Shown: positions 5,860 to 11,239 of the stretch, one piece after another
Numbering within the stretch: position 1 is the first letter of the stretch
How the letters are laid out: each line of letters opens with the position of its first letter
Virus record (IMG/VR): IMGVR_UViG_3300033571_010801
Coordinates: 1 to 29,646 of that record
Length of the DNA: 29,646 bases
Strand: one strand, 5' to 3'
Source: a virus
Program-made: the position numbers and the translations under genes
Notes under the pieces: generated by a model
Database searches by the model: none
What the model saw: the letters and a program-made list of their open reading frames with translations, nothing else
Told to the model about the DNA's origin: nothing

Positions 5860-5875
5860 CTATGTCGCGGGGTCA
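5860..5875 (-). repeat. Intergenic 16-nt element, copy 10
   Basis: Exact TGACCCCGCGACATAG (minus), 19 nt before the 29-aa ORF. It is the innermost of three tandem copies at the head of the operon. The TGA ends no gene. Confidence 0.95.
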
Positions 5876-5910
5876 GGGTCACGACCCGTTGTCGCTTCCC
5901 TCACACACTG

Positions 5911-5926
5911 CTATGTCGCGGGGTCG
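5911..5926 (-). repeat. Intergenic 16-nt element, copy 11
   Basis: The minus strand reads CGACCCCGCGACATAG: only the first base differs (C for T), so there is no stop codon. It is the middle copy of the tandem trio. Confidence 0.92.
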
Positions 5927-5955
5927 CGACCCGTCGTCGTTTCCCTCACACTTCC

Positions 5956-5971
5956 CTATGTCGCGGGGTCA
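5956..5971 (-). repeat. Intergenic 16-nt element, copy 12
   Basis: Exact TGACCCCGCGACATAG (minus). It is the outermost (most upstream) copy, 115 nt before the first small ORF of the operon. Confidence 0.95.
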
Positions 5972-5996
5972 CGGCACGACGCCGTCACGCGCGCGC

Positions 5997-6063
5997 GGGG
6001 GGGAGGGGGACCGATGGTTCCGTCGGTACCGTCGCAACGAACCGGGGGGGCGGGGGGGAGGGG
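5997..6063 (+). other. G-tract pair with quadruplex potential
   Basis: G7-A-G5 (5997-6009) and G7-C-G7-A-G4 (6044-6063) lie on the plus strand 34 nt apart. Both exceed the usual quadruplex run requirement. They lie beside the element trio, in the divergent control region. Confidence 0.7.
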
Positions 6064-6182
6064 TCAGCCGGCAGACACAAGCGAAGACCCCGTTCGCCCC
6101 CCACAGCCACACACATACATATATGTCCAGCTCTTGGATTTTTTCCCGAATCGCAAAGGGGTGGACCGGGACTTTGCAGCGT

Positions 6183-6285
6183 CGTGGACAGTGGACAAGC
6201 AACTCTTGTCCATGCACGAAAAGCCCTTGTTTCTAGGCACTTTCAGCCGCGGTTCGGTGGACAGGCAACTTGTCCACTGTCCAAT
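6183..6285. promoter_or_regulatory. Cluster of six TGTCCA sites resembling high-GC DnaA boxes
   Basis: Sites (5'-3' on their own strand): CTGTCCACG (6191-6183, minus), TTGTCCACT (6198-6190, minus), TTGTCCATG (6206-6214, plus), CTGTCCACC (6264-6256, minus), TTGTCCACT (6270-6278, plus), CTGTCCAAT (6277-6285, plus). Two form stem-loops: GGACAAG/CTTGTCC (6193-6211) and GTGGACA/TGTCCAC (6257-6277). The actinobacterial DnaA box is TTGTCCACA, one base from two of these. This fits an origin or a repressor operator cluster. Confidence 0.5.
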
Positions 6286-6341
6286 TCCTGGCACATGTAT
6301 TGACCCCGCAAGAGAATGCGTGTGTCACCAGGAGGCAACGC

Positions 6342-6668
6342 ATGGCAGCGACGAAATGGCTGGAGCGAGTGGTCCAGGAATGGGCCACGGCACTGAAGGA
6401 TGCCGGCTTCGAGAAGGAGGATGCCGTAGCAGCTCAGCACTACATCGACATGGAGTATTCGGATGAGTTCGAGTACCCCAAGCACTTCCTCGCCCTGCGG
6501 GCCTTCTTCCTCACCTGTGAGCTGGTCACCGGCCAGCAGGAGGACGACCACATCATGGCCGCGGACGGAACCAGAGCAGTGGTATGTGCTGAGGCGGCAT
6601 ACCGAATGGGGTACGCGGATGCCCAGAAGCAAGCCAAGGAGAAGGCAGATGGCGAGGCTGGATCTTGA
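6342..6668 (+). CDS. Hypothetical protein (108 aa), first rightward gene
   Basis: The ATG at 6342 follows AGGAGG at 6 nt; the longer in-frame start at 6270 lies in the control region and lacks a ribosome site. It is helical and acidic: TKWLERVVQEWATALKDAGF, EDAVAAQHYIDMEYSDEFEYPKHF, LRAFFLTCELVTGQQEDDH, and a charged end (DAQKQAKEKADGEAGS). No family recognised. It overlaps the next gene by 20 nt, which suggests coupled translation. Confidence 0.75.
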   Translation: MAATKWLERVVQEWATALKDAGFEKEDAVAAQHYIDMEYSDEFEYPKHFLALRAFFLTCELVTGQQEDDHIMAADGTRAVVCAEAAYRMGYADAQKQAKEKADGEAGS

Positions 6669-6891
6669 GTGCTTTGGTGGGCCGCTTTGCGGCGCGCGTG
6701 TGCCGGACACCGACCAGCTCTGGATGTGTGTGCAGCACACCAAGGTCAAGGACGACCGGCACTTCTACAAGCGGACCCAGATGATCGACTCCCTGCGGTG
6801 CAAGTCCCTTCTCATCTGGCACTACCACGGCACCGACCCGGAGAAGCCAGGGGTGCCGATGATCCGACCAAGCCGCAAGAAGTTCAGGTGA
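6649..6891 (+). CDS. Hypothetical protein (80 aa)
   Basis: The ATG at 6649 follows AAGGAG at about 8 nt and lies inside the end of the previous gene. It begins MARLDLECFGGPLCGARVPD; a 'CGGPLdGa.VP' start like this occurs in small uncharacterised phage proteins (recalled). It then has DQLWMCVQHTKVKDDRHFYKR and a basic end (IRPSRKKFR). C8, C14 and C32 could bind metal with H35. It ends 3 nt before a tRNA gene, so the tRNA is likely cotranscribed. Confidence 0.7.
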   Translation: MARLDLECFGGPLCGARVPDTDQLWMCVQHTKVKDDRHFYKRTQMIDSLRCKSLLIWHYHGTDPEKPGVPMIRPSRKKFR

Positions 6892-6894
6892 ATC

Positions 6895-6966
6895 GCCGGA
6901 ATAGCTCAAAGGTAGAGCTGCTGTTTTGTAAACAGCGGGTTGGGGGTTCGAGTCCCTCTTCCGGCT
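6895..6966 (+). tRNA. tRNA-Thr (anticodon UGU)
   Basis: Full cloverleaf: acceptor GCCGGAA (6895-6901) with TTCCGGC (6959-6965); D-stem GCTC/GAGC (6904-6907, 6915-6918); anticodon stem GCTGT/ACAGC around loop TTTGTAA, anticodon TGT at 6927-6929; T-arm GGGGG-TTCGAGT-CCCTC (6942-6958, one G-U). G1-C72, C2-G71 and G35-U36 agree with threonine identity. The discriminator is U. CCA is not encoded. It reads ACA codons, which are rare relative to ACC/ACG in GC-rich DNA, so it may supplement the host pool. Confidence 0.95.
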
Positions 6967-7021
6967 CTTTTCGCTCCCTGGGGGCGTGTGGGTCCATAAA
7001 AGCACTTGCAGGAGGTGCTGT

Positions 7022-7075
7022 ATGGACGACATGTTTTGGTGGTTGTTCGTGGACGATGACGGCGAGGACTGCTGA
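7022..7075 (+). CDS. 17-aa peptide ORF
   Basis: The peptide MDDMFWWLFVDDDGEDC starts 6 nt after a full AGGAGG and ends in a TGATG overlap with the next gene. The ribosome site is among the best in the window, so it is probably translated and couples the next gene to it. A hydrophobic FWWLFV core is flanked by acidic ends. It may act as a leader peptide or simply as a translation starter. Confidence 0.55.
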   Translation: MDDMFWWLFVDDDGEDC

Positions 7076-7326
7076 TGACGCTGGACGAGCTGGCCGACCA
7101 CAACCCGGAAGCCCTGACCGCAGACGGGTTCGAGGACGCCATCATCGGCGTGACGATCAACCCGCATCACCCGATGGTGGTCGTCTATGACTTCCAGAAG
7201 TGCGTCGAGATCATGGTGGCCCAGGGGATGTCGGAGGAGGACGCCGTCGAGTCCCTCGAATTCAACACCCTTGGGGCGTATGTCGGGAAGAACGGGCCGC
7301 TCTACATGGAGCGGATTGAGAAATGA
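7075..7326 (+). CDS. Conserved-type small phage protein (83 aa)
   Basis: The ATG at 7075 overlaps the stop of the 17-aa peptide. The layout MTLDELADHNPEAL, DGFEDAIIGVTINPHHPMVVVYDFQKCVEI, QGMSEEDAVESLEFNTLGAYVGKNGPLYMERI matches a widespread phage protein of unknown function, with the DGFE.A.IG, VYD..KCVEI, MSEEDA.E..EFN..GAYVG landmarks (recalled, not searched). Length is normal for that group. It is probably cytoplasmic. Confidence 0.8.
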   Translation: MTLDELADHNPEALTADGFEDAIIGVTINPHHPMVVVYDFQKCVEIMVAQGMSEEDAVESLEFNTLGAYVGKNGPLYMERIEK

Positions 7327-7328
7327 CA

Positions 7329-7349
7329 GGCAGCAGCATCCTGGCTGCC
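7329..7349 (+). terminator. Hairpin after the 83-aa gene
   Basis: GGCAGC (7329-7334) and GCTGCC (7344-7349) can pair around a 9-nt loop, directly after the stop codon. An A/T-rich stretch begins 11 nt later. It is a weak terminator or attenuator candidate. Confidence 0.35.
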
Positions 7350-7360
7350 GAGCGCAAGGT

Positions 7361-7394
7361 AAAAGTTTTTACGCTACAAAAGTTTTCACGCTAC
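7361..7394 (+). repeat. Tandem 17-nt AT-rich repeat (possible promoter or operator)
   Basis: Two adjacent units, AAAAGTTTTTACGCTAC (7361-7377) and AAAAGTTTTCACGCTAC (7378-7394), differ at one base. They stand out as AT-rich in GC-rich surroundings and lie in a 118-nt gap before the gene at 7445. The place and composition suit a promoter or a binding site for a dimer. No clear -35/-10 pair. Confidence 0.5.
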
Positions 7395-7406
7395 TAGAAA
7401 ACAGGG

Positions 7407-7448
7407 ATGGAGCGGATTGAACGAAACCAGAAGGAGGAAGTGCGATGA
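7407..7448 (+). CDS. 13-aa mini-ORF coupled to the next gene (doubtful)
   Basis: MERIERNQKEEVR ends in a TGA that overlaps the next ATG (ATGA). Its first 14 bases (ATGGAGCGGATTGA) repeat the end of the 83-aa gene (7308-7321). The ribosome site before it is poor. It may be a leader peptide or a duplication remnant. Confidence 0.3.
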   Translation: MERIERNQKEEVR

Positions 7449-7678
7449 GGAAGCGGCAGAAGTCGATTGGGATCAACAAGCAGGATGTCGCTGATTTCCG
7501 CAAGGCGATCGGCATGCAAAGGGAGTATGACGCCATCATTTCCCGCCTGTCGGAGAAGCTGAACTGCGACTTCTTCGACCTGGGCGGCAACGCTGAGCGG
7601 CTCCGCGACCTCGGCCCAGATGTGTCAGACGAGGATCTGTGCTTTGAGATCGGCAGGCTCGCCATGGACCGCGACTGA
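7445..7678 (+). CDS. Hypothetical protein (77 aa)
   Basis: The ATG at 7445 follows AAGGAGGAAG. The N-terminus is basic (MRKRQKSIGINKQDVADFRKAIG), then a helix REYDAIISRLSEKLNCDFFDLGGN, then an acidic DVSDEDLCFEIGRLAMDRD. No recognised motif; probably a soluble helical protein. Confidence 0.7.
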   Translation: MRKRQKSIGINKQDVADFRKAIGMQREYDAIISRLSEKLNCDFFDLGGNAERLRDLGPDVSDEDLCFEIGRLAMDRD

Positions 7679-7703
7679 CGCGACACGCCGCAGGGCGAAT
7701 AGC

Positions 7704-7754
7704 CGGCTCCTTCGTCCATAAGCAAGGCGGCGCACTCCGCGCCGACAGGAGCCG
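7704..7754 (+). promoter_or_regulatory. RNA fold that sequesters the ribosome site of the Cys-rich gene
   Basis: CGGCTCCT (7704-7711) pairs fully with AGGAGCCG (7747-7754). The latter contains the AGGAG ribosome site of the gene at 7761. Inside is a second hairpin, CGGCGC-actcc-GCGCCG (7728-7744). If formed, the fold hides the ribosome site, so translation may depend on opening of the stem. Confidence 0.5.
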
Positions 7755-7760
7755 CACGAC

Positions 7761-7922
7761 ATGGCGAAGAAAGAACCGAAGCCGAAGGCCAAGGGACTCA
7801 AGCAGAAGTTCACTGAGGCTTACGGCAAGATGAAGGCCGACCGCATGAAGGAGCGAGCCGCTGAGAAGGCTGGCTGCGACTGCGGCGGCAAGGGGTGCAG
7901 CAAGTGCGACTGCGGGAAGTGA
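7761..7922 (+). CDS. Lysine-rich protein with cysteine-rich tail (53 aa)
   Basis: ATG 7761 lies 9 nt after AGGAG. The N-terminal 38 residues are Lys-rich and helical (MAKKEPKPKAKGLKQKFTEA, then MKADRMKERAAEKAG). The C-terminal 15 are CDCGGKGCSKCDCGK, with five cysteines (C39, C41, C46, C49, C51). This spacing suits Zn or other metal binding, like a mini metallothionein or a zinc knuckle, while the basic half could bind nucleic acid. No family recognised. The ribosome site is held in an RNA stem. Confidence 0.65.
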   Translation: MAKKEPKPKAKGLKQKFTEAYGKMKADRMKERAAEKAGCDCGGKGCSKCDCGK

Positions 7923-7923
7923 C

Positions 7924-8307
7924 ATGCCCCGACGCACGACCACCCTGCCGGAATTCCAGGAGTATGTCTGGGATCAGCTCCCGTTTCAGCGGGGAATGAT
8001 CGGCAGGGAGATTGTGTTCGATGCCGTCTCAGTGGCGGTCCAGGAGTGGCCCGACGAGCAGCTCTGCGGCTGCAAGTCCGGTGGCACCGAAGAGCTGAGG
8101 GCCACCGAATCCCTGGAGGCCAGCATCCGCCGGCACCTCCGCTTGTCCTATGGGCAGGAGAAGTTCGACGCCTTGTGGCTCGTCGCTCTTCAAATCCTGC
8201 TGCCGGTCATCGTTGACCAGATCCTAAAGTGGTGGCGGCGACGCAAGGATCACCGCGGCCGGCTACGGATCTGGCGAAGGAAGTGGGTACATGGCCCAGA
8301 CGCTTAG
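7924..8307 (+). CDS. One-TM membrane protein (127 aa)
   Basis: ATG 7924 follows the previous stop by one base. The first 80 residues are soluble and charged (LPEFQEYVWDQLPFQRGM, VAVQEWPDEQLCGCKSG). A single hydrophobic segment, FDALWLVALQILLPVIVDQ to W104 (residues 81-104), is followed by a strongly basic tail (WWRRRKDHRGRLRIWRRKW), which predicts the C-terminus on the cytoplasmic side. A holin or other membrane role is possible, but a lone TM and no nearby endolysin make this uncertain. Confidence 0.7.
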   Translation: MPRRTTTLPEFQEYVWDQLPFQRGMIGREIVFDAVSVAVQEWPDEQLCGCKSGGTEELRATESLEASIRRHLRLSYGQEKFDALWLVALQILLPVIVDQILKWWRRRKDHRGRLRIWRRKWVHGPDA

Positions 8308-10099
8308 TCTCACGCCTGAAGGCAATATCCGTCAGATGCGGATTGCCCCAGAGCAGCTCATCGTTTCGGGCCGCAGTGCGCCCCCTGGGGGGCCGGACCC
8401 TGTGTCGCAGATCCCGGCAGCAAGCGTTTTCGAGACGATGCTTGGCACCGACCTGGACATGAGCAACGTCAGTCCGCGGGAGGTGTACCGCTGGGAGAAC
8501 GACCCGAAGTACGGGTACGGGGGCGACGTCCACCAGCAGTACATCGCCAACGCCGAACGGATCATGGACATGCCGGTCGTCCCTACGGCCGCTGTTAGGG
8601 CCATCATCGGCTACAGCCCAGTGCAGGCTCCGCAAATGACCGTCCGGGATGTGGTCAGGGTGGCCCCGACCATCGCTGAGGTCAAGGCCCAGGCGGCGTA
8701 TCTTGCAGACCCTGGCAGTGCAGAAAAACAGGCAGCCTACGAAAGCATCCAGCAGCTCAACGCACAGCATTACGGCGGCGATGGGCCGCGGGACACGCCG
8801 CACCCGATGGAGCAAGAGGTCTACAACGCCTTCACTGCCCAGCGGCATGACCGCTCATCTCCGCACCTCGGCACTGTGGTGGACGAAATCCTCGGCGCCG
8901 TCAGGGCAGGGACGACCGGGGGCCGGTTCGAGGACGACCCGTCGATCTCTCAGTCGGAGCTGGCTGATCTGCAAGCCAAGTACGGAGAAGAAGCCAACCG
9001 GATGCTCACCCCAGGCGGCGCGAAGAATGCCCAGCGGGAGATGGTGTTCGACTTCCTGTCCGCAGCACAGAGCGGCAGCCACCTCAACCCGCACTTTGAC
9101 AACACGGCGTACCTGACTGCCATGGTGGCTCCAGGGTGGCAGAATCTGGGCGGCGGGCAGAACAAGGGCGAGATGCTCGAAGACCCGTCGGCTCTTCGCG
9201 GCCGGATGGCAATGGCGAACTGGCGTCTTGGTCAGGCTATGCCGACGTTCGAGGCCAGCGCAGACAACCCGGAAAAGCCGTATGTGGTTGAGGCGAAAAA
9301 CTTCAACCGGCTCGACCCCAGCTCATACCAGGGCATCATGGCCCTCTCTGAGAATGCGTCGTGGCCCTATGCCCGCAACGTCTACCACCCGTTCCAGCAG
9401 CTCATGGGGTCCGCTGGCGAGAGGCTTGCCCTGGCGGACGGACTGCTCGACATGCAGCCGTTGCAGTTCCAGGTCGATGCCTCCAATCGCTCGAAGCGGG
9501 AGGCTCCGGTTCGCATGGACGGTGAGGACTACGCGGCGAACAGGGCTACCAGGACGTTCGTGAAAGACCGCGACGCCGCGGCTGCCGACTACCTGTCCAC
9601 GCATGCCCCTGTGGCAGTTGCCGATGCGGCGAATGCGTTTGGCCGTGCGGCGAACAAGGTGATTCCGCACAATACACCAGCCTTGAGCCGCACGCCGAAT
9701 GAGGCGATGAGGACTGCCTACTCGCTTCCATACGCCATGGCAACCAGCCCAGCAAACGCTGTCAGCATGGCGGTCGGAGCTGCCGGAAAGTCGCCGCTGC
9801 TTATTGCTGGGAACCTCCTCAAGGAGGCTGGCGACGAAGTTCTGGAGGATGCGATCATCGATCCGTCGAACGCCAACCCATTCCGGCCAGCCGGCGGATC
9901 TGCGTGGATGCGACCGAACGTAACCGTCCAGGACGGCATGGGCGGAATGAGAAAGAGGAAAGACGACGAGCTGCGGGCGATGTTCGATCCCGATAACAAG
10001 GAAGCATGGGATCGCGGCGTCCAGGAGACGAACGCCACTCGCGCCAGGGAGCTGCGAGATCAGTACCAGCAGTGGCGCGCCGGCACTCAGCAACGCTAA
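8291..10099 (+). CDS. 602-aa protein upstream of scaffold, probable virion protein
   Basis: ATG 8291 overlaps the previous gene by 17 nt, with AAGGAAG upstream. No enzymatic motif is visible. The protein is Ala/Asn/Pro-rich with segments such as VYRWENDPKYGYGGDVHQQY, QLNAQHYGGDGPRDTPHP, NLGGGQNKGEMLEDPSA and a C-terminal half with Ala-rich helices (VADAANAFGRAANKVI, SMAVGAAGKSPLLIAGNLL). Its place directly before the scaffold-like and capsid genes suggests a structural or internal head protein. I do not recognise the family. It is followed by a 60-nt gap without features. Confidence 0.7.
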   Translation: MAQTLSLTPEGNIRQMRIAPEQLIVSGRSAPPGGPDPVSQIPAASVFETMLGTDLDMSNVSPREVYRWENDPKYGYGGDVHQQYIANAERIMDMPVVPTAAVRAIIGYSPVQAPQMTVRDVVRVAPTIAEVKAQAAYLADPGSAEKQAAYESIQQLNAQHYGGDGPRDTPHPMEQEVYNAFTAQRHDRSSPHLGTVVDEILGAVRAGTTGGRFEDDPSISQSELADLQAKYGEEANRMLTPGGAKNAQREMVFDFLSAAQSGSHLNPHFDNTAYLTAMVAPGWQNLGGGQNKGEMLEDPSALRGRMAMANWRLGQAMPTFEASADNPEKPYVVEAKNFNRLDPSSYQGIMALSENASWPYARNVYHPFQQLMGSAGERLALADGLLDMQPLQFQVDASNRSKREAPVRMDGEDYAANRATRTFVKDRDAAAADYLSTHAPVAVADAANAFGRAANKVIPHNTPALSRTPNEAMRTAYSLPYAMATSPANAVSMAVGAAGKSPLLIAGNLLKEAGDEVLEDAIIDPSNANPFRPAGGSAWMRPNVTVQDGMGGMRKRKDDELRAMFDPDNKEAWDRGVQETNATRARELRDQYQQWRAGTQQR

Positions 10100-10159
10100 A
10101 TGTGGCTGGCAGCCCCCCTTCTCTGACGCCCACACTGGGGATCGCCCAGGAGGTGAATC

Positions 10160-11227
10160 ATGGCGGAAGAGGAAATCGTCTCGTCTGAGTCAACTGCCGA
10201 AGAAGTTTCGGTAGGTGCCGATTCGTCGCCGGCTGATGTCGCAGCTCCTCAGGAGCAGGCACCCGCTGAGTCGCCGTTCGGTGTCAATGAAATCTGGGGT
10301 GCCTTCAAGGGGCTGCCGCAGTTTCACGGCCAGGACGATCGGGCTGTTGCCACCGGCCTGTACGAAGCTCTCCAGCGGGAGCAGGCGGCGAGCCGCGCCC
10401 TCCAGCAGTACCAGCAGATCATCCCGTTTGCATCGGACTATCTGCGGTACAAGGAGCCGTTCGAGCAGTGGATGCAGCAGCGGAACGCAGCTCCGCAGAT
10501 CCCGCAGGCTCCCCAAGCAGCTCAGCAGCGGCCCCAGGAAAACCCCTGGTGGAATCCGCCGCAGCTCAAGGATTCGTATCGGCAGTGGCTGACCAGGGAC
10601 GAGAGCGGGCGGGAGGTCATCGACCCCAACGCGCCGCTCGACGCTCGCTCTGCCCTCACTGAGCATCTGGCCTACAAGGCGGATTTCGCGAAGAAGTTCC
10701 TGGAAAACCCGGAATCCACCCTCGGCCCAATGGTCGAGAAGGTCGCCGTCCAGCGGGCTGAGCAGATCGTTCAGCAGCGAATTGATCGCATGCGTGACGA
10801 GGATTTCGTCACTTCACTGGAGCGGGAAAACAAGGATTGGTTGTACGGCCCAGATGGGAATGCATCCCCGGAGGGACTTGCGGTCCAGAAATACATACAG
10901 GACGCAAGGGCGTTAGGTATCTCAGGAGCAAAGTCCCGTTGGGATTATGCGACGAGGATGGTTGAGCGTGATCTCATGCTCTTCAACCTCCAGCAGCAAT
11001 CGCAACAGGCCCAGCAACTGCAATACCAGCAGGCACAGCAGCAAGCTGTGCAGCCTCAGCTTCCGGCCGACAACGCAGCTCAACGCAACATGGAGTTCTT
11101 GCGACAGCAAGCCATGAGGCAGGCAAGCCAGCGGCAGTCGGGGACGACAGACGCAAGAGTTCCATCAAAACCCATGACCTTCTCAGAGCGGCTCGCAGCC
11201 AATCTGAAAACAGAAGGGCTGATTTAA
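10160..11227 (+). CDS. Scaffolding-like protein (355 aa)
   Basis: ATG 10160 follows AGGAGGTGA. The N-terminus is acidic (MAEEEIVSSESTAEEVS, then Pro/Ala/Glu-rich). The middle is Gln-rich and helical (QREQAASRALQQYQQ, QAAQQRPQENPWWNP), then helical with EKVAVQRAEQIVQQRIDRMRDEDF, then a Q-rich region (about 275-300, QQQSQQAQQLQYQQAQQQ), and a TFSERLAANLKTEGLI end. An acidic, Gln-rich helical protein immediately before the capsid gene is typical of phage scaffolds, which line the inside of the procapsid and leave during maturation. No protease domain is visible. Confidence 0.65.
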   Translation: MAEEEIVSSESTAEEVSVGADSSPADVAAPQEQAPAESPFGVNEIWGAFKGLPQFHGQDDRAVATGLYEALQREQAASRALQQYQQIIPFASDYLRYKEPFEQWMQQRNAAPQIPQAPQAAQQRPQENPWWNPPQLKDSYRQWLTRDESGREVIDPNAPLDARSALTEHLAYKADFAKKFLENPESTLGPMVEKVAVQRAEQIVQQRIDRMRDEDFVTSLERENKDWLYGPDGNASPEGLAVQKYIQDARALGISGAKSRWDYATRMVERDLMLFNLQQQSQQAQQLQYQQAQQQAVQPQLPADNAAQRNMEFLRQQAMRQASQRQSGTTDARVPSKPMTFSERLAANLKTEGLI

Positions 11228-11239
11228 GGAATACCGCAC

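Larger units (their letters stand above)
5876..5988. promoter_or_regulatory. Dyads and 45-bp tandem duplication beside element copies 10-12
   Basis: Three dyads touch the three tandem element copies: GGGTC-AC-GACCC (5876-5887), the perfect palindrome GGGTCGCGACCC (5921-5932, overlapping copy 11), and ACGGC-acgac-GCCGT (5971-5985, overlapping copy 12). The spacers at 5882-5906 and 5927-5951 match at 23 of 25 bases, so a unit of element plus spacer is duplicated. No gene is present. This is the likely regulatory head of the leftward operon. Confidence 0.6.
5972..6341. other. Divergent intergenic control region
   Basis: This stretch separates the leftward and rightward blocks and has no convincing gene; the frames that cross it are low-complexity. 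From left to right it holds long G tracts, an AT-rich patch with the palindrome ACATATATGT (6117-6126) and a T6 run (6139-6144), then a cluster of TGTCCA sites. At 6301 a partial element (TGACCCCGCA) appears in the rightward sense, 41 nt before the first rightward ATG. No confident sigma-70 promoter was found on either strand. Confidence 0.7.

Noticed and set aside
628-5971. CRISPR array as explanation for the 16-nt repeats
   Set aside because: Spacing runs from 45 to over 1000 nt, whole genes lie between copies, and there are no cas genes.
5844-6294. Long frames on both strands through the control region
   Set aside because: They read G tracts and element copies, have no ribosome site, and give Pro/Arg/Gly-rich low-complexity text. 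They overlap the elements in several frames, as expected for chance frames in GC-rich DNA.
7924-8307. Firm call as a holin
   Set aside because: Only one TM segment near the C-terminus and no endolysin or spanin gene next to it. Listed as a membrane protein of unknown role.
9323-10135. 270-aa minus-strand frame
   Set aside because: Antisense to the 602-aa gene, no ribosome site, mirror-frame composition.
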